64,000 nucleotides of DNA. Origin: an uncultured Collinsella sp. GTDB lineage: Bacteria; Actinomycetota; Coriobacteriia; Coriobacteriales; Coriobacteriaceae. Made by a program: the position numbers and the translations under genes. Shown here piece after piece: positions 8,797 to 16,056 of the stretch. How positions within the stretch are numbered: position 1 is the stretch's first letter; the number at the start of each line of letters is the position of its first letter. The DNA is taken from positions 78,962-142,961 of the forward strand of contig UQHW01000001.1 in assembly GCA_900540935.1 (NCBI GenBank). Direction: 5' to 3'. The notes under the pieces were generated by a model. The model searched no databases. It worked only from the letters and a program-made list of their open reading frames with translations, and had not been told where the DNA came from.

Positions 8797-9135
8797 TTAG
8801 CCCCTCAATCCAGAGAACAGAGCAAGAGCCTCGCCAAAGCCAGCATCGAGCAGAGCGATGACGACGCCGACGACGATCAGAGAAGCGCAAACGACGACCG
8901 AGTAGTTCACGAGCTCCTTCTTATCGGGCCACGTGACACGCTTCATCTCGGACTTCACCGAGGCGAAATACTTCTTGGTGCGGGCGAAGAAACCAGGCTT
9001 CTCGTTCTTCTTGGACTTCGCAGCCTTCTCGTTCTTCTTGGCAACGGCCTTCTTGGCCTCAACCTTGGAGTTGGCGGCAGCGTTGTTGGCAGGCGCCTGC
9101 TGCTGAGCCTTCTTCTTGTTCTTCTTGTTGGCCAT
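8797..9135 (-). CDS. secE: Preprotein translocase subunit SecE
   Basis: A 112-residue protein with one C-terminal membrane helix (YSVVVCASLIVVGVVIAL) preceded by the conserved SEMKRVTWPDKKE amphipathic segment that clamps SecY. The first 60 residues are a lysine/alanine-rich extension common in actinobacteria. The neighbouring nusG and the upstream tRNA-Trp/rpmG confirm the call. Confidence 0.95.
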   Translation of the reverse strand: MANKKNKKKAQQQAPANNAAANSKVEAKKAVAKKNEKAAKSKKNEKPGFFARTKKYFASVKSEMKRVTWPDKKELVNYSVVVCASLIVVGVVIALLDAGFGEALALFSGLRG

Positions 9136-9211
9136 TTGGGTTACCTCCGCGCAATGCGCTTATACATGAGTAAACCGTAAGCCCCCAATTGGGAGCTTAC
9201 GGAATAATGAC

Positions 9212-9287
9212 TGGCACGCCAGGAAGGACTCGAACCCTCAACACTCGGTTTTGGAGACCGATGCTCTACCAATTGAACTACTGGCGT
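9212..9287 (-). tRNA. tRNA-Trp (CCA)
   Basis: The minus strand folds into a full cloverleaf: acceptor ACGCCAG/CTGGCGT, anticodon stem TCGGT/ACCGA with loop CTCCAAA, T-loop GGTTCGAGTCC, discriminator G and an encoded CCA. The anticodon CCA reads UGG. It lies between rpmG and secE, a common location. Confidence 0.96.
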
Positions 9288-9300
9288 ATGTGACTAGAGA

Positions 9301-9450
9301 CTAGCGAGTCTCTTTGTGCAGCGTGTGGTGACGGCACCAGGGGCAATACTTCTTGATCTCCATACGATCAGGCATGGTCGACTTGTTCTTGGTGGTCGTA
9401 TAGTTGCGGCGCTTGCACTCAGTGCACGCAAGAGTAACTAGAGTACGCAT
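9301..9450 (-). CDS. rpmG: Ribosomal protein L33
   Basis: A 49-residue 50S protein (starts MRTLVTLACTECKRRNY, ends HHTLHKETR). It has two CxxC pairs (CTEC and CPWC), so this is the zinc-binding C+ form; zinc-dependent regulation of a second copy elsewhere is possible but not visible. A strong promoter lies upstream, and tRNA-Trp and secE follow. Confidence 0.96.
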   Translation of the reverse strand: MRTLVTLACTECKRRNYTTTKNKSTMPDRMEIKKYCPWCRHHTLHKETR

Positions 9451-9495
9451 GTATCCTGAACCTTTCATTTCCGCCCCGTACGGGCACGAGTTGAT

Positions 9496-9525
9496 ACTTT
9501 ATCAGCTCTACGTAAGTGCTGTCAA
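9496..9525 (-). promoter_or_regulatory. Sigma-70-type promoter of rpmG-secE-nusG-rplKA
   Basis: On the minus strand TTGACA is followed 18 bases later by TAAAGT (GATAAA at 16 is the alternative). The bases GGTTTTCGTTGACAGC are shared with the tRNA-Tyr cluster promoter at 11327-11356, which suggests a common highly expressed promoter type. The rest of 9451-9729 shows no gene apart from the tuf terminator. Confidence 0.75.
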
Positions 9526-9671
9526 CGAAAACCTTGAATCAATTGGTTCTCGGTGAACCCATTCATATTTGGAACACATCAATGGAGCCAACGAGATCTA
9601 ATCGACGGTGCACCCAGGACCATTATCGATCCTCTCGACACCAGCAACGGCTCAATATCCATTGCAGAAAA

Positions 9672-9703
9672 GAACCCGGCACCCATATAAGTGCCGGGTT
9701 CTC
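9672..9703 (-). terminator. Terminator of tuf
   Basis: A perfect 12-bp stem (AGAACCCGGCAC with GTGCCGGGTTCT, 8-base loop), followed on the minus strand by TTTTCTG. It lies 26 bases after the tuf stop. Confidence 0.9.
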
Positions 9704-9729
9704 TAAGTCAGCTATATCAAAGAGCTAAT

Positions 9730-10920
9730 TTACTCAATGATCGTGGAGACGATGCCCGAACCGACGGTGTGGCCGCCCTCGCGGATAGCGAAGCGCAGGC
9801 CCTCCTCCATGGCGATCGGGTGGATGAGGTCGCCCTCGATGGTGATGTGGTCACCAGGCATAGCCATCTCGGTGCCCTCGGGGAGCTTGACCGTACCGGT
9901 AACGTCGGTGGTACGGAAGTAGAACTGAGGACGATAACCATCGAAGAACGGGGTGTGACGGCCGCCCTCCTCCTTGGTCAGAACGTAGATCTCGCCGGTG
10001 AACTTGGTGTGCGGGGTAACCGAACCGGGCTTGCAGAGAACCTGACCGCGCTCGATGTCCTCGCGCTTGATGCCGCGGAGCAGCAGACCGACGTTGTCGC
10101 CAGCCTCGCAGAAGTCCATGGACTTACGGAACATCTCGATACCGGTAACGACGGTGTTCTGGGTATCCTTGATGCCGACGATCTCGACGGGCTCGTTGAG
10201 CTTGAGCTCACCGCGCTCGACACGGCCGGTAGCAACGGTACCACGGCCGGAGATGGTCATAACGTCCTCAACGGCCATCAGGAAGGGGAGGTCGTTGTTA
10301 CGAGCAGGCGTCGGGATGTACTCGTCGACAGCCTTCATGAGCTCGCGGATGGCGTCCATCCACTTGGCGTCGCCCTCGAGAGCGCCCAGAGCGGAACCAC
10401 GGATGACGGGGATGTCGTCGCCGGGGAAATCGTACTCGGAGAGGAGCTCACGGGTCTCCATCTCGACGAGGTCGATGAGCTCGTCATCGTCGACCATGTC
10501 GCACTTGTTCAGGAAGACGACGATGTAGGGAACGCCGACCTGACGGGCGAGCAGGATGTGCTCGCGGGTCTGAGCCATGGGGCCGTCGGTAGCGGCGATG
10601 ACCAGGATAGCGCCGTCCATCTGAGCAGCACCGGAGATCATGTTCTTGACGTAGTCAGCGTGGCCCGGGCAGTCAACGTGAGCGTAGTGACGGGCAGCAG
10701 TCTCGTACTCGACGTGGGAGACGGAGATCGTAATGCCGCGCTCGCGCTCCTCGGGAGCCTTGTCGATGTTCTCGAACGCAGTGAAGTCAGCCTTGCAGCC
10801 CTCGGTCTCGGAGAGAACCTTGGTGATGGCAGCGGTCAGCGTGGTCTTGCCGTGGTCGACGTGACCAATGGTGCCGATGTTAACATGCGGCTTAGTGCGC
10901 TCAAACTTCTCTTTGGCCAT
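9730..10920 (-). CDS. tuf: Elongation factor Tu
   Basis: A 396-residue GTPase delivering aminoacyl-tRNA to the ribosome. G1 GHVDHGKTT, G3 DCPGHADY, G4 NKCDMVD and the domain 2/3 motifs are intact and the length is normal. Unlike the usual str operon position after fusA, this copy stands downstream of a tRNA-Tyr/Thr/Met cluster and before rpmG, as in some bacteria with tRNA-tufB units. Confidence 0.99.
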   Translation of the reverse strand: MAKEKFERTKPHVNIGTIGHVDHGKTTLTAAITKVLSETEGCKADFTAFENIDKAPEERERGITISVSHVEYETAARHYAHVDCPGHADYVKNMISGAAQMDGAILVIAATDGPMAQTREHILLARQVGVPYIVVFLNKCDMVDDDELIDLVEMETRELLSEYDFPGDDIPVIRGSALGALEGDAKWMDAIRELMKAVDEYIPTPARNNDLPFLMAVEDVMTISGRGTVATGRVERGELKLNEPVEIVGIKDTQNTVVTGIEMFRKSMDFCEAGDNVGLLLRGIKREDIERGQVLCKPGSVTPHTKFTGEIYVLTKEEGGRHTPFFDGYRPQFYFRTTDVTGTVKLPEGTEMAMPGDHITIEGDLIHPIAMEEGLRFAIREGGHTVGSGIVSTIIE

Positions 10921-10974
10921 AAAGCCCTCCTCTTAACAGGTCGTCCCCGGACGGGACTTTGCCTTTATACCATA

Positions 10975-11005
10975 GTGGCCTCTCAACATACTATTGAGAA
11001 GCCAC
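10975..11005 (-). other. Hairpin between tRNA-Met and tuf
   Basis: GTGGCTTCTCAA and TTGAGAGGCCAC form a 12-bp stem with one mismatch and a 7-base loop on the minus strand. There is no T-run after it, so it is more likely a tRNA-mRNA processing site or pause hairpin than a terminator, which would allow tuf to be co-transcribed with the tRNAs. Confidence 0.5.
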
Positions 11006-11016
11006 CGTGTTACCTA

Positions 11017-11093
11017 TGGTAGCGGTGACTGGATTCGAACCAGTGACGCCACGGGTATGAACCGTGTGCTCTAACCAACTGAGCTACACCGCC
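11017..11093 (-). tRNA. tRNA-Met (CAT), elongator type
   Basis: A complete cloverleaf with acceptor GGCGGTG/CACCGCT (a G-U first pair), anticodon stem CACGG/CCGTG with loop TTCATAC, discriminator A and encoded CCA. It lacks the GGG/CCC anticodon stem and the first-pair mismatch of initiator tRNA. A CAT tRNA-Ile modified by TilS is the alternative, but the acceptor resembles elongator Met of actinobacteria. Confidence 0.9.
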
Positions 11094-11096
11094 GGA

Positions 11097-11172
11097 TGGA
11101 GCCTGCAACCAGACTTGAACTGGTGACCTCTTCGTTACCAACGAAGTGCTCTACCGACTGAGCTATACAGGC
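11097..11172 (-). tRNA. tRNA-Thr (GGT)
   Basis: Cloverleaf with acceptor GCCTGTA/TGCAGGC, anticodon stem CTTCG/CGAAG and loop TTGGTAA, giving anticodon GGT for ACC/ACU codons. CCA is encoded. It is three bases from tRNA-Met in the same transcript. Confidence 0.95.
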
Positions 11173-11182
11173 ACTTGACGGG

Positions 11183-11264
11183 TGGGAGCTATAGGATTCG
11201 AACCTATGTAGGCAGAGCCAACGGGTTTACAGCCCGTCCCCATTAACCACTCGGGCAAACTCCC
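11183..11264 (-). tRNA. tRNA-Tyr (GTA)
   Basis: A class II tRNA with a long variable arm; anticodon stem ACGGG/CCCGT and loop CTGTAAA give GTA. Acceptor GGGAGTT/AGCTCCC, discriminator A; the bases after it are CCC, so the CCA end is not encoded, unlike its neighbours. First tRNA of the cluster. Confidence 0.95.
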
Positions 11265-11326
11265 AATCGTTCAAGTATCCGCAGGTCCTTTGGTCTTTTG
11301 GACCGCCGCCCCCGCGAACGAAGAAG

Positions 11327-11356
11327 ATAATACGATGCCACCTTGGGAGCTGTCAA
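11327..11356 (-). promoter_or_regulatory. Promoter of the tRNA-Tyr/Thr/Met-tuf unit
   Basis: The minus strand reads TTGACA, an 18-base spacer, then TATTAT, near consensus for the main sigma factor. The context before the -35 is the same GGTTTTCG as at the rpmG promoter. A small hairpin (GGTCC...GGACC) lies in the leader before tRNA-Tyr. Confidence 0.8.
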
Positions 11357-11567
11357 CGAAAACCTCTAGATACACGGCTCCGGGCGTATCTATATAGCTT
11401 TGACCTGCCGTTTTGCTGAGTTTGGATGTGAAGGACGGTGGATTTTGCTGCACTGGTGACATTTCCCAAGGGAACACTTTGGCATAGTGGAGTAAGCCTG
11501 CGGATTCTTACTTCGATAACGACTCATTTGCACCTATATATAGGTCGAGATCGGGCCTCCGCGGCAA

Positions 11568-11716
11568 ATTCGAGCGTGGATTTTCTCCCGTTTGAAATCG
11601 AGCGTGGATAATCTCCCACTTTTGGCATGGCCCCAAGGCCAAAGTGGCAGATTATCCACGCTCATTCTCCAGGCGGGAGCTTTTCCACTCTCGTGTGTCC
11701 GAATATCCACGCTCGA
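11568..11716. repeat. Nested palindrome array built on a GAGCGTGGA motif
   Basis: The core is a near-perfect 64-base inverted repeat at 11600-11663 (GAGCGTGGATAATCTCCCAC against GTGGCAGATTATCCACGCTC). It is flanked by a weaker outer pair (GAGCGTGGATTTTCTCCCG at about 11572 and CGGGAGCTTTTCCACTCTCG at about 11673) and one more inverted ATCCACGCTCG at about 11705. Five copies of the motif thus lie within 150 bases. No ORF with a ribosome site is present. Confidence 0.7.
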
Positions 11717-11745
11717 TGACGATGACCAACCTCGTCCCAGCTTCA

Positions 11746-11882
11746 GTCTCGATCTGTAACAGTAAGAGGGTTATTCCTCCCCTATCTGTTACAGATTGAG
11801 ATATTACGCAGAGACCCCAGCTCACGTCTCATTCTGTAACAGTAAGAACGGTTTTTCGCCCCTTCGTGTTACAGATCGAGAC
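11746..11882. repeat. Two tandem hairpin units with TGTAACAG arms
   Basis: Unit 1 (11746-11801) pairs TCTCGATCTGTAACAG with CTGTTACAGATTGAGA; unit 2 (11826-11882) pairs GTCTCATTCTGTAACAG with GTGTTACAGATCGAGAC. The units are 80 bases apart, about 55 bases each, with diverged loops but conserved arms. The 11265-11974 stretch has no credible gene; apart from the promoter and these repeats nothing else is seen. Confidence 0.75.
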
Positions 11883-11924
11883 AAACCTGAAGCTAGGTTG
11901 CGCCAAACCCGCTGACTTATCGAC

Positions 11925-11964
11925 AAAAAAGAAACGGGCCCTGTCCCACAAGGGGACAGAGCCC
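11925..11964 (-). terminator. Terminator of the tRNA-Thr(TGT) transcript
   Basis: GGGCTCTGTCCC pairs with GGGACAGGGCCC on the minus strand (one mismatch), followed by GTTTCTTTTTTG. It begins 11 bases after the encoded CCA, so this tRNA is a single-gene transcript. Confidence 0.9.
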
Positions 11965-11974
11965 AAAACTCTCA

Positions 11975-12049
11975 TGGAGCCAGTGACAGGAATCGAACCT
12001 GCAACCCACTGATTACAAATCAGTTGCGCTACCGTTGCGCCACACTGGC
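11975..12049 (-). tRNA. tRNA-Thr (TGT)
   Basis: Cloverleaf with acceptor GCCAGTG/CACTGGC, anticodon stem ACTGA/TCAGT and loop TTTGTAA, anticodon TGT. CCA is encoded. It has its own promoter and terminator. A decayed copy of its anticodon arm lies 160 bases upstream (12209-12234). Confidence 0.95.
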
Positions 12050-12079
12050 ACACTTGGCGCTTTCGCGCGAAGCCAGTTA

Positions 12080-12108
12080 AGAATAAAGGAATTGCGGACG
12101 GGGTGCAA
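12080..12108 (-). promoter_or_regulatory. Promoter of tRNA-Thr(TGT)
   Basis: TTGCAC, a 17-base spacer and TATTCT on the minus strand, about 30 bases before the tRNA 5' end. Five of six and four of six matches to the sigma-70 consensus at ideal spacing. Confidence 0.75.
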
Positions 12109-12141
12109 CAGACCCTTTGACCGACCACATCTCAAAACCCT

Positions 12142-12199
12142 TCGTCAGAACGAATAGTTTTATCCGTTCGCCAAAACCAAAAACTATTCGTTTTGACGA
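12142..12199 (-). terminator. Inverted repeat after yacP
   Basis: TCGTCAAAACGAATAGTTTT pairs with AAAACTATTCGTTCTGACGA over 20 bases with one mismatch. It lies downstream of yacP (stop at 12274) and upstream of the tRNA promoter, so it probably ends the disA-yacP transcript; there is no clear T-run outside the stem. Confidence 0.55.
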
Positions 12200-12208
12200 T
12201 GCCAAGCC

Positions 12209-12234
12209 GCAACCCATTGATTACAAACTAGTTG
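12209..12234 (-). repeat. Degenerate copy of the tRNA-Thr(TGT) anticodon arm
   Basis: This 26-base segment matches 12001-12026 of the tRNA at 23 positions and keeps the TGT anticodon, but the three changes break the anticodon stem and no acceptor or T arm follows. It could be an attachment-site scar or a decayed tandem tRNA. Confidence 0.6.
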
Positions 12235-12273
12235 GTTGGTCAATCGAGAAAGCAGCTCCCCATAGAAGGTTTC

Positions 12274-12951
12274 CTACCGTCCGCGCAGGGCCTTGAGCTT
12301 GGCCAAGGCCTCGGGGCTCAAGCGGCTGCCCAGGGTCATCTTGATCTGCGGGGCCTCCTCGGCCTCGTGAACGTCGTTATCGATCTGTTTGATCTCGTCC
12401 ACCAGCATACGGCTCGAGATGCGCGTAACGCCCTTCCCCATGACAACGGCCTGGATCGTGCCGTCACTCGATACCACGGAGCACGCGCGGCCTTCCTCGC
12501 GTGCCTCGATGCAGAGCTTCTGCACCACGGTATCGGCAGAGACGCCCGTCGGCGAAAACTCGATGCGCACACCGCGGGCCGGCAGGTTGGGGCGCTCGCT
12601 GGAGATATTGCCCGCGCCGTCAAATACGATCACAGCCTCGTAGCGGCCCTGGGCAAACGCAGCTACGTCATTAATGAGCGCCGTGCGCGCCATATCGTGA
12701 ACGTCGCTGGAATACGGATCGTCAGAATGGTCGTACACGAGCTTTTCGTAGCGCGGCGTACAGTGGATCACGTTGTAGCCGTCGACCACCAGCAGCTCGG
12801 GCTTGTTGGAGTGCACCGTCGAGACCGGATCGGCGATGGCCTGCGCAAACGCATTGCCGCCCACGCCATAGGTCGCGGCCGAAACAATCGGCTTGGCCGA
12901 GCCCTCGCCAAAGCGCTTGGCCTTGGACTTGGCGCGGTTCTTTTTGGACAT
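12274..12951 (-). CDS. NYN/PIN-like ribonuclease, YacP (Rae1) family
   Basis: A 225-residue protein whose relatives (B. subtilis Rae1/YacP) cut mRNA in the ribosomal A site. Conserved acidic motifs LLVVDGYNVIH, VIVFDGAG and VVSSDGTIQ are all present at about residues 54, 110 and 163, after a 50-residue basic N-terminal extension. It follows rlmB by 3 bases, the same order as in Bacillus (cysS-mrnC-rlmB-yacP), but mrnC is missing here. Confidence 0.85.
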   Translation of the reverse strand: MSKKNRAKSKAKRFGEGSAKPIVSAATYGVGGNAFAQAIADPVSTVHSNKPELLVVDGYNVIHCTPRYEKLVYDHSDDPYSSDVHDMARTALINDVAAFAQGRYEAVIVFDGAGNISSERPNLPARGVRIEFSPTGVSADTVVQKLCIEAREEGRACSVVSSDGTIQAVVMGKGVTRISSRMLVDEIKQIDNDVHEAEEAPQIKMTLGSRLSPEALAKLKALRGR

Positions 12952-12954
12952 GCG

Positions 12955-13905
12955 CTACTCCTCCCCCATGAGCTCGCCGGCGTTGCGGCGCAGCCACTCA
13001 AAGCACAGCGCCGTGGTCGCCTGGGCAACATTGAGGCTCTCGGTCATGCCGCGCTGGGGAAGCTTGGTCAAAAAGTCGCATTTCTCGAGCACCAGGCGCG
13101 AGATGCCGTCGCCCTCGGAGCCCATAACGAGCGCCACGCGGCCCTCGAAGGGAGCATCCCAGCAACTGCCTTCGGCGTGCTCGGAGGCACCGCCCACCCA
13201 AAAGCCAGCGGCCTTAAGATCGTCGAGCGCACGGGCGATGTTGGGCACCTGCGCGATAGGCAGATGCATGACGGCGCCGGCTGAAGTCTTGTAGCTGCCC
13301 ACGGTCACGCCGGCGGCGCGCTTGTTGGCAATGATGACGCCCGCGGCGCCCACGACCTCGGCGGAACGCACAATGGCGCCAAAGTTACCGTCGTCGGTCA
13401 CATGGTCGAGCACGATGACGAGCGCCGGACCGTCGCCCGCGCGGTCGAGAATATCGGCGACATCGGCATAGGGGAAGTTGCCAACCTCGAGCGCAATGCC
13501 CTGGTGAGCGCCATGGCTCGACAGCGCATCGAGCTGCGCGCGTGGAACGAACTTAATGCGGACGCCCGCGGCGTTGAGGTCATCGACCAGGCGCGACAAG
13601 GCGGCATCGCGCTCCCCGCCCTCGGCAATGAGCGCGCACTTGATGGGAAAACCAGTGCGTAGCGCCTCGGCGGCAGCACGACGACCTTCGATAAACTCGC
13701 CCTTGGGAGCCTGGACAGCGTCGCGGTTGCGATCGCGCTGCGGACGTGCGGCCTGGGTGCGATCGCGCTGCGGACGTGCAGCCTGAGCTTGGGAGCGCTC
13801 GCGCTGGCCCTTGGGAGCGGCAGTGCGGTCGTTGCGGCGACCCGGACGCGAGCCAGAAGCAGCCTGTTTGCCGCCACGAGGCGCACGCTTGCGATTGTCG
13901 GCCAT
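12955..13905 (-). CDS. rlmB: 23S rRNA (guanosine-2'-O-)-methyltransferase RlmB / TrmH-family
   Basis: A 316-residue SPOUT methyltransferase. After a roughly 75-residue Arg/Gln/Ala-rich tail with an internal tandem repeat (AARPQRDR twice) come the substrate-binding domain (EGRRAAAEALR) and the catalytic trefoil-knot domain (LDHVTDDGNFGAIVRSAE, LVMGSEGDGIS, SLNVAQATT). The start ATG has AAGGAGG 7 bases upstream. The low-complexity tail is probably an RNA-binding extension. RlmB versus a paralogous TrmH cannot be fully separated. Confidence 0.9.
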   Translation of the reverse strand: MADNRKRAPRGGKQAASGSRPGRRNDRTAAPKGQRERSQAQAARPQRDRTQAARPQRDRNRDAVQAPKGEFIEGRRAAAEALRTGFPIKCALIAEGGERDAALSRLVDDLNAAGVRIKFVPRAQLDALSSHGAHQGIALEVGNFPYADVADILDRAGDGPALVIVLDHVTDDGNFGAIVRSAEVVGAAGVIIANKRAAGVTVGSYKTSAGAVMHLPIAQVPNIARALDDLKAAGFWVGGASEHAEGSCWDAPFEGRVALVMGSEGDGISRLVLEKCDFLTKLPQRGMTESLNVAQATTALCFEWLRRNAGELMGEE

Positions 13906-13948
13906 AAAGCGGCCTCCTTAAAACATTTTTCAAACAAGACAAAAGAAG

Positions 13949-13980
13949 CGACCGCTTAAGACGAATAGCCCAAGCGGTCG
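13949..13980 (-). terminator. Intercistronic terminator between cysS and rlmB
   Basis: CGACCGCTT pairs with AAGCGGTCG on the minus strand, followed by CTTCTTTTGTC. It lies after the giant hairpin at 13985-14084 and before rlmB, so read-through into rlmB-yacP may be partial. Confidence 0.65.
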
Positions 13981-13984
13981 GTAC

Positions 13985-14084
13985 GGGTTTTCCAAGTGCC
14001 CGAGATTGCCGTGAAAGAGGAGCGACGCGTACTTGAGTACGCGAGCGACGGTTTGAACGGCAAGGTCGGGTGCTTGGGAAACCC
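13985..14084 (-). repeat. Giant 100-nt imperfect hairpin between cysS and rlmB
   Basis: The outer 28-base arms (from GGGTTTTCCAAGTGCCCGAG to the matching CTTGGGAAACCC end) pair at 23 positions, and the centre contains a perfect CGCGTACT/AGTACGCG stem with a 2-base loop. It starts 7 bases after the cysS stop on the transcript. No ORF. Its size and near-symmetry suggest a MITE-like insertion that became a 3' UTR structure. Confidence 0.7.
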
Positions 14085-14091
14085 GCGGGGA

Positions 14092-15558
14092 TTAGAGAGA
14101 CTTAATACGGGTGCCGGCGGCAGTATCCTCAATGGTGAGGCCCAGGTCCTTGAGCTGATCGCGGATGGCGTCTGCCAGGTCCCAGTTCTTGGCGGCACGG
14201 GCCTCGGCGCGGGCCTCGAGAATCTTGGCAGCGGCCTCGTCCACGTCGTCGCCCGTGTAGGCAACCAAACCGGCGGCAACGCCCAGCAGGCCCAGCGGCA
14301 GCTCCACCTTGGGCTCGGGAAGCTCGACGCCAAACGTATCGAGCAACTCGACCAGCGTATCGGCGGCAGCCAGGGCTGCGGCCTTGTCGGCAGCATCGCC
14401 CGCCTGCTCCAGGTACTGGTTGCACTCGGTGACAAAGCCAAAGACAGCACCCATGGCACCGGCGGTGTTAAAGTCGTCGTCCATGCACTCCTTAAAGGTG
14501 GCGCGGGTCTCGGCGGCCTTGGCGGCAAACGCCTCGGCGGCAGCCGCATCGGCATCGGCCGTCGCGTGGTTCGCAGCCCAGCGCAGGTTCTCGACCGTAC
14601 CGGCGATACGCGTGAGCGAGTTCTCGGCACCCTCCAGGCGCTCCCAAGAAAAGTCGAGCGGCGAGCGATAGCTCGTCTGCAGCATCAGAAGGCGCAGAGC
14701 GGCAGCGGAGTGCTGCTCGAGGACCTCGGCCAGCGTAAAGAAGTTGCCGAGCGACTTGGACATCTTCTCGCCGTCAACCAGCAGCATGCCCGTGTGCATC
14801 CAGGTGTTGGAGAAACCCTGGTGCCAGGCGCAGGTGGCCTGGGCGCACTCGTTCTCATGATGCGGGAAGGCAAGGTCGGAGCCGCCGCCGTGGATGTCGA
14901 TCGGAGTGCCCAGGTAGCGATGCACCATGGCGGCGCACTCGGTGTGCCAACCAGGACGGCCCTCGCCCCAGGGGCTCGGCCAGCTGGGCTCGCCGGGCTT
15001 GGCGGCCTTCCACAGGGCAAAGTCGAGCGGGTCGTTCTTGTCCTCGTTCTCCTCGATGCGCGCACCCACCATGAGGTCATCGATGTTGCGGCCCGAGACT
15101 TGGCCGTAGTTGGGATCGCTGCGCACGGCAAAGTACACATCGCCGTTATCGGCTGCGTAAGCGTGGCCCTGCTCGATAAGCGTCTTGATCATGGCGATCA
15201 TGGGGCCGATCTCCTTGGTGGCGCGGGGGCGCACATCGGGATCGAGCACGTTGGCGGCGCGCATGACGCCGATGAACTTGTCCGAGAACTCCGTCGCGAC
15301 CTCGGCGGCAGTGCGGCCCTGCTCGTTGGCGCGCTTGATGATCTTGTCATCGACATCGGTGAGGTTCTGGGCGAACGTGACCTCGTAGCCGCTCGCGATG
15401 AGCCAGCGACGAATCACGTCAAAGCTGATGAACGTGCGGGCATTGCCGATGTGGATGTTGTCGTAGACCGTGGGGCCGCACACGTACATGCGGACCTTGC
15501 CGGACTCGATGGGCTGGAACTCTTCCTTTTTATGGGTAGCGCTGTTGTAGATACGCAT
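14092..15558 (-). CDS. cysS: Cysteinyl-tRNA synthetase
   Basis: A 488-residue class I synthetase. The HIGH-type motif is in CGPTVYDNIHIGNART, the zinc ligands include C in YVCGPTVY and the WHTECAAM region, and KMSKSLGNF is intact. It lies 3 bases after ispF in the isoprenoid/synthetase operon, as in Bacillus and Clostridia, though gltX and cysE are absent here. Confidence 0.97.
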   Translation of the reverse strand: MRIYNSATHKKEEFQPIESGKVRMYVCGPTVYDNIHIGNARTFISFDVIRRWLIASGYEVTFAQNLTDVDDKIIKRANEQGRTAAEVATEFSDKFIGVMRAANVLDPDVRPRATKEIGPMIAMIKTLIEQGHAYAADNGDVYFAVRSDPNYGQVSGRNIDDLMVGARIEENEDKNDPLDFALWKAAKPGEPSWPSPWGEGRPGWHTECAAMVHRYLGTPIDIHGGGSDLAFPHHENECAQATCAWHQGFSNTWMHTGMLLVDGEKMSKSLGNFFTLAEVLEQHSAAALRLLMLQTSYRSPLDFSWERLEGAENSLTRIAGTVENLRWAANHATADADAAAAEAFAAKAAETRATFKECMDDDFNTAGAMGAVFGFVTECNQYLEQAGDAADKAAALAAADTLVELLDTFGVELPEPKVELPLGLLGVAAGLVAYTGDDVDEAAAKILEARAEARAAKNWDLADAIRDQLKDLGLTIEDTAAGTRIKSL

Positions 15559-15561
15559 TCG

Positions 15562-16056
15562 TTACTCCTTAACGGTTTTCTGTAGCAGGCAGACGGCCCA
15601 GGCGCCGATTCCCTCGCCCTGGCCTTCCCAACCGAGCTTTTCGGTCGTAGTGGCGGCGACGCCCACGTTTTCGACGTCAACGCCCAGGGCATGGGCAAGG
15701 TTGGCACGCATGGCATCGCGGTGCGGGGTGATCTTAGGCTGCTGGCAGGCAATGGTGCAATCGGCATCGACAAACTCGAAGCCCAGCTCGCGCGCGTAGT
15801 CCATCACGCGAGCGAGCAGCACCATCGAATCGGCACCCTCATAGGCGGGGTCGGTATCGGGGAATAGCTTGCCAATGTCTCCCCCACGGCAGGCGCCCAG
15901 AATGGCGTCGGCCAAGGCGTGCGCGAGCACATCGGCATCCGAGTGGCCCAGCAGGCCGCGCTCGTAGGGAATGTCGACACCGCCGATGATACATCGACGC
16001 CCCTCCACCAGACGGTGAACGTCGTAGCCATGGCCAATGCGCAGGTTACTGAACAT
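15562..16056 (-). CDS. ispF: 2-C-methyl-D-erythritol 2,4-cyclodiphosphate synthase
   Basis: A 164-residue trimeric enzyme of the non-mevalonate isoprenoid pathway. RIGHGYDVHRLVEGR and LLGHSDADVLAHA carry the metal-binding D and H residues. The start at 16056 gives a normal family length and has GAGGA upstream; it overlaps the end of ispD by 11 bases, so it is coupled to it. Confidence 0.96.
   Translation of the reverse strand: MFSNLRIGHGYDVHRLVEGRRCIIGGVDIPYERGLLGHSDADVLAHALADAILGACRGGDIGKLFPDTDPAYEGADSMVLLARVMDYARELGFEFVDADCTIACQQPKITPHRDAMRANLAHALGVDVENVGVAATTTEKLGWEGQGEGIGAWAVCLLQKTVKE

Noticed and set aside
7075..9180. 701-codon plus-strand frame across rplA, rplK, nusG and secE
   Set aside because: Antisense shadow of four highly conserved genes; it has no ribosome site or recognisable domain.
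9691..11022. 443-codon plus-strand frame opposite tuf
   Set aside because: Exact antisense of EF-Tu, an effect of strong codon bias.
11829..12128. 99-codon minus frame over the tRNA-Thr gene
   Set aside because: It runs through a complete tRNA and its terminator, and has no Shine-Dalgarno.
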